Shown piece after piece: positions 61,176 through 64,000 of a stretch of 64,000 bases of DNA (position 1 is the first letter of the stretch; each line of letters opens with the position of its first letter). A model generated the notes under the pieces. It was not told the origin of the DNA. It saw only the letters and a list, made by a program, of their open reading frames with translations, and did no database searches. This stretch comes from Flavobacteria bacterium BBFL7 (lineage in GTDB: Bacteria; Bacteroidota; Bacteroidia; Flavobacteriales; Flavobacteriaceae), in the NCBI GenBank assembly GCA_000153385.1, contig CH672374.1:124001-188000 (forward strand), in the 5' to 3' direction. The position numbers and the translations under genes are program-made.

Positions 61176-62510
61176 TTATTGAGATTTAACTAAAATATAA
61201 GCACTATTAAATCTAACATCTCCTCCTGTATTGCTTGATGTAAATCCTGTTAATTGAATTAAACTAGGGTCCGTGCTTGGATTCCAGTTAATCCAATTAC
61301 TTTCAAATAAAGCTCCAAAAGGAAGAGGAGTTGAAACAAAACTTGTATTAGTTATAGTATAATTAGTTCCGTCTGTTACATTATTTGTAGTCAGTTGAAA
61401 ATTGGCATTTCCTTGTCCAGATGTTACACGAACAATAACTTTTATTTGAAGATTTGCTGATGGATTGATTAATGTAGGGTTAAGTACTGTTTCGCAATTT
61501 GATAAATTGAAATCACCAGTGTTTCCTTGAGGAATAACATATTCAGATCCAGCTTGCCATAAACTGTATTGAACAGGAGCTGCAGAATTTGCATCACTCC
61601 AACTTGCTGTTCCAGATCCGTCTGTGGTTAAAACTTGACCAGCAGTACCAGATGTAGTAGGCATATCATATCCGTCGGTAGCATCTTGATTTCTTATGGC
61701 AAAACTTCTTCCCTGAAACCAACCCGAGTAAGAATTTTGTGAGCCATCATTAATAACTGTACTATGTACACCATATCTTATTCCTGTACTGTTTGTATTT
61801 CCTGTTTCAGATTTAATACCATAGGCAGTTCCTGTTGCTGTAGAATTTCCATCAACGATATTATGAATTCCATAATTATCTACAGTACTACTATTATTAA
61901 CTAAGACTGTATTTTCGATACCTATATGGCTACCTGTTCCGGTACTACTGATACTAAATAGAGCACCAGCTTTCTGTCCGCCTGGTGTACTAGTATTGCT
62001 TCCGCTGATTAAAGACGTGTTAGTAGCCATTGCTGTACTCGAATTTCTGTTTTCAAGGTCCAATAACCTTTTATCTCCACCAGCAGGCGTTTCGTTTTCT
62101 ATACTTACAATTGCAGCATTGGATGAATCTTGTCCAAAAGCTGTGCGTCCTATTCTATATGAATCAGAAGACGTATCAACTGTAACATCAGTTGTTGTAC
62201 CTCGATCATAAAAGGCTCCTGTACCATTAGCACTCAATATATCAGTTACATTTTGAAAAGAGCTTCCATTACTAAAATAAAACCCAGCATTTGCGCCACC
62301 TTCAAGATATAATATAGTACCAGATGGTGCTACTGTTGCTGGTAATGCCGTTACTTTAGGAATTATAATTCCATTAAATTCTCCTGCGGCTAAACTAGGT
62401 CTAGCCATAATCTCCAAATCAGCAGTTGGAGCAACGGTTCCTATCCCAACTTGAGCAGATCCTACAATTGAAAGTAGTAGCGCAATGATTAAAATATGTG
62501 GTTTGAGCAT
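61176..62510 (-). CDS. secreted repetitive surface protein, hypothetical
   Basis: The 444-residue protein has a signal peptide (ILIIALLLSIVGSAQVGIGT) and the opening VGIGTVAPTADLEIMARPS, common in Flavobacteriia surface proteins with tail-fibre-like stems. The centre is rich in Ser, Thr, Asn and Gly. The C-terminal 110 residues (FNLSNCETVLNPTLINPSANLQIKVIVRV) look like a beta-sandwich. No type IX sorting domain is visible. The function is unknown, possibly adhesion. Confidence 0.75.
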   Translation of the reverse strand: MLKPHILIIALLLSIVGSAQVGIGTVAPTADLEIMARPSLAAGEFNGIIIPKVTALPATVAPSGTILYLEGGANAGFYFSNGSSFQNVTDILSANGTGAFYDRGTTTDVTVDTSSDSYRIGRTAFGQDSSNAAIVSIENETPAGGDKRLLDLENRNSSTAMATNTSLISGSNTSTPGGQKAGALFSISSTGTGSHIGIENTVLVNNSSTVDNYGIHNIVDGNSTATGTAYGIKSETGNTNSTGIRYGVHSTVINDGSQNSYSGWFQGRSFAIRNQDATDGYDMPTTSGTAGQVLTTDGSGTASWSDANSAAPVQYSLWQAGSEYVIPQGNTGDFNLSNCETVLNPTLINPSANLQIKVIVRVTSGQGNANFQLTTNNVTDGTNYTITNTSFVSTPLPFGALFESNWINWNPSTDPSLIQLTGFTSSNTGGDVRFNSAYILVKSQ

Positions 62511-62689
62511 GGTAAACGTTTTTAAAGTATCTCAATATACTTGAAAACATTTAATTTAAGATACCGCAAATAATTACCATTAAGATTATTAGGTTCTTAA
62601 TCGTTATAAATATCTATATGTCGAATAAAAACGTTAAAAACCTATTTAATTCGTTGAAAAAAATGAATGGTTCTATAAAATAAATAGTG

Positions 62690-64000
62690 TTAAGCCTCTT
62701 TTACTTTTTCTTGCAGCATTTTTATTTGATCTCTTAATCTAGCCGCTTCCATGAAATCTAATTCTTTTGCAGCTTTTTCCATTTGCTTTCTAGTATCTCT
62801 TATTTTTTGCTCTAACTTTTCTTTGCTTAGATATGTTGCTTCTTCTTCGGCAGCAGCTAGATTTAGAGATTTTTCAATTGTATATGTCGCTTCACGTTTT
62901 TTGGTTAAAGCTGTTTCTAGAGACTTTTTAATAGCCATAGGTTTTAATCCATGTGTTTCATTATATGCAATTTGTTTTGACCTACGATATTCCGTTTGAT
63001 CAATAGTCTCTTGCATACTGTTTGTAATTTTATCTGCATAGAGAATGGCTAGCCCATTTACATTACGTGCTGCACGTCCTATGGTTTGGGTTAAAGATCG
63101 ATTATTTCTCAAAAAACCTTCTTTGTCTGCATCTAGTATGGCTACTAATGAAACTTCAGGCAGGTCTAATCCTTCTCTTAATAAGTTCACACCTATTAGA
63201 ACATCAAATAATCCACTACGCAAATCATGCATAATGGCAACACGTTCTAATGTGTCCACGTCACTATGAATATATCGACATCGTATAGAAATACGTGATA
63301 AGTATTTCGTCAGCTCTTCAGCCATTCTTTTAGTTAGCGTTGTCACCAGTACACGTTCATCTAATTCAACACGTTTATGTATTTCTTCTACTAGGTCATC
63401 AATTTGATTTTGACTAGGTCTTACTTCAATGATAGGATCTAATAATCCTGTAGGTCTTATAATTTGCTCCGTGTATACTCCTTCAGTTTTTGCAAGCTCA
63501 TAATCTGCTGGTGTTGCACTTACATATAAAACTTGATTTTGTAGCATTTCAAACTCTTCAAATTTTAAAGGTCTGTTATCCATGGCAGCAGGCAAACGGA
63601 ATCCATAATCTACTAAATTCTCTTTACGAGATCGATCACCACCATACATGGCACTGACTTGAGGTACGGTAACATGACTCTCATCAATAACCATCAAAAA
63701 ATCTTCAGGAAAATAATCCAATAAACAAAACGGTCTCGTACCAGGTAGCCTACCATCTAAATAACGACTGTAGTTTTCAATACCAGAACAATAACCTAGT
63801 TCTCTAATCATTTCTAGGTCAAACTCTGTGCGCTCTTGAAGTCGTTTAGCTTCAAGTGGTTTTCCTATTTCTTTAAAATAATCGACTTGTTTTACTAGAT
63901 CTTCTTGTATACTATGTATGGCGTTTTGTAAGACATCGGGCGATGTTACAAACATATTTGCAGGATAAATGGTGATCTCTTGCCACTGTTCCATCAATCG
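62690..64000 (-). CDS. uvrB: excinuclease ABC subunit B, 5' part outside the window
   Basis: The visible 437 codons cover the C-terminal two thirds. The motifs YPANMFVTSPD, LMVIDESHVTVPQ, VLYVSATP, RVLVTTLTKRMAEEL, LREGLDLPEVSLVAILDADKEG, QTIGRAARN and the C-terminal UVR domain (EKLEQKIRDTRKQMEKAAKELDFMEAARLRDQI) are all present. UvrB verifies DNA damage and recruits UvrC. The frame stays open to the right edge. The gap 62511-62689 downstream has no gene. Confidence 0.97.
   Translation of the reverse strand, partial: RLMEQWQEITIYPANMFVTSPDVLQNAIHSIQEDLVKQVDYFKEIGKPLEAKRLQERTEFDLEMIRELGYCSGIENYSRYLDGRLPGTRPFCLLDYFPEDFLMVIDESHVTVPQVSAMYGGDRSRKENLVDYGFRLPAAMDNRPLKFEEFEMLQNQVLYVSATPADYELAKTEGVYTEQIIRPTGLLDPIIEVRPSQNQIDDLVEEIHKRVELDERVLVTTLTKRMAEELTKYLSRISIRCRYIHSDVDTLERVAIMHDLRSGLFDVLIGVNLLREGLDLPEVSLVAILDADKEGFLRNNRSLTQTIGRAARNVNGLAILYADKITNSMQETIDQTEYRRSKQIAYNETHGLKPMAIKKSLETALTKKREATYTIEKSLNLAAAEEEATYLSKEKLEQKIRDTRKQMEKAAKELDFMEAARLRDQIKMLQEKVKEA

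Noticed and set aside
1-64000. tRNA, rRNA or tmRNA genes
   Set aside because: No cloverleaf with a convincing T-arm and no rRNA-like segment was recognised by eye.

Overview
The window comes from the chromosome of a Bacteroidota member, most likely a marine Flavobacteriaceae. The evidence is porQ and a type IX-sorted protein, the short (287-residue) primary sigma factor, promoters of the Bacteroidota form TTG-N19-TAnnTTTG (two perfect examples, at 9648-9677 and 33383-33412), several Bacteroidota-specific protein families (head-GIN, DUF4097, DUF5777), and the palindrome CGCTTTCGCGAAAGCG scattered through the backbone. The genus cannot be fixed from the sequence alone.

Region 1 (1 to about 14,710) is an accessory cassette array and the most remarkable part of the window. 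Ten units carry one or two unrelated genes each, nearly all on the minus strand: a DUF4288 protein with a companion, a TrlF-type PHP/ATPase, a secreted suppressor-of-fused protein, a secreted YD-like protein, a possible HEPN protein, a membrane protein, an HxlR regulator with a divergent SDR reductase, a small orphan, a membrane-anchored serine hydrolase and a lipoprotein. Each complete unit starts with GTT plus a unit-specific word and ends with the reverse complement of that word. The junctions between units are long imperfect palindromes of two kinds. Z is usually 123-127 bp (longer at two sites) and attC-like, with stems that covary. X is always exactly 141 bp. A gene-free, strongly self-complementary 240/267-bp element, Y, sits between X and Z at five junctions. 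One Z site holds a 41-codon ORF, and one unit is an empty 29 bp. Words that match within a unit but not across a site are the hallmark of integron cassettes, yet the words do not fit the canonical GTTRRRY box and no integrase lies in the window. I read this as a CALIN-like or new cassette system.

Region 2 (14.7-33.4 kb) is backbone: a Fic protein at the array edge; an ECF sigma / predicted anti-sigma / DUF4097 / head-GIN operon; lon; porQ-cmk; a DUF1801 operon preceded by a candidate small hairpin RNA; rpsA; a pyrR-pyrB-(small STAS-like)-rnz cluster; and a Cys-containing lipoprotein with a secreted partner.

Region 3 (33.4-46.5 kb) has rpmH; carB lacking the C-terminal allosteric domain; a serine hydrolase; a YceI / cytochrome-like / OB-fold / type IX-sorted / DUF5777 cluster; lysC with a divergent ACT-like gene; a thioesterase; and a SatD-DUF3307-small membrane protein operon behind four evenly spaced ATTAC-N8-GTAAT operators.

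Region 4 (46.5-64 kb) has rmuC, a second HxlR regulator with an operator-like palindrome, a TlpA-like thioredoxin, rpoD, sdaA, a PH-domain pair, panB, a DUF2254 protein, an esterase, a TerB-like protein, hsp20, a large surface protein and the 3' part of uvrB. Simple intrinsic terminators separate most backbone units.
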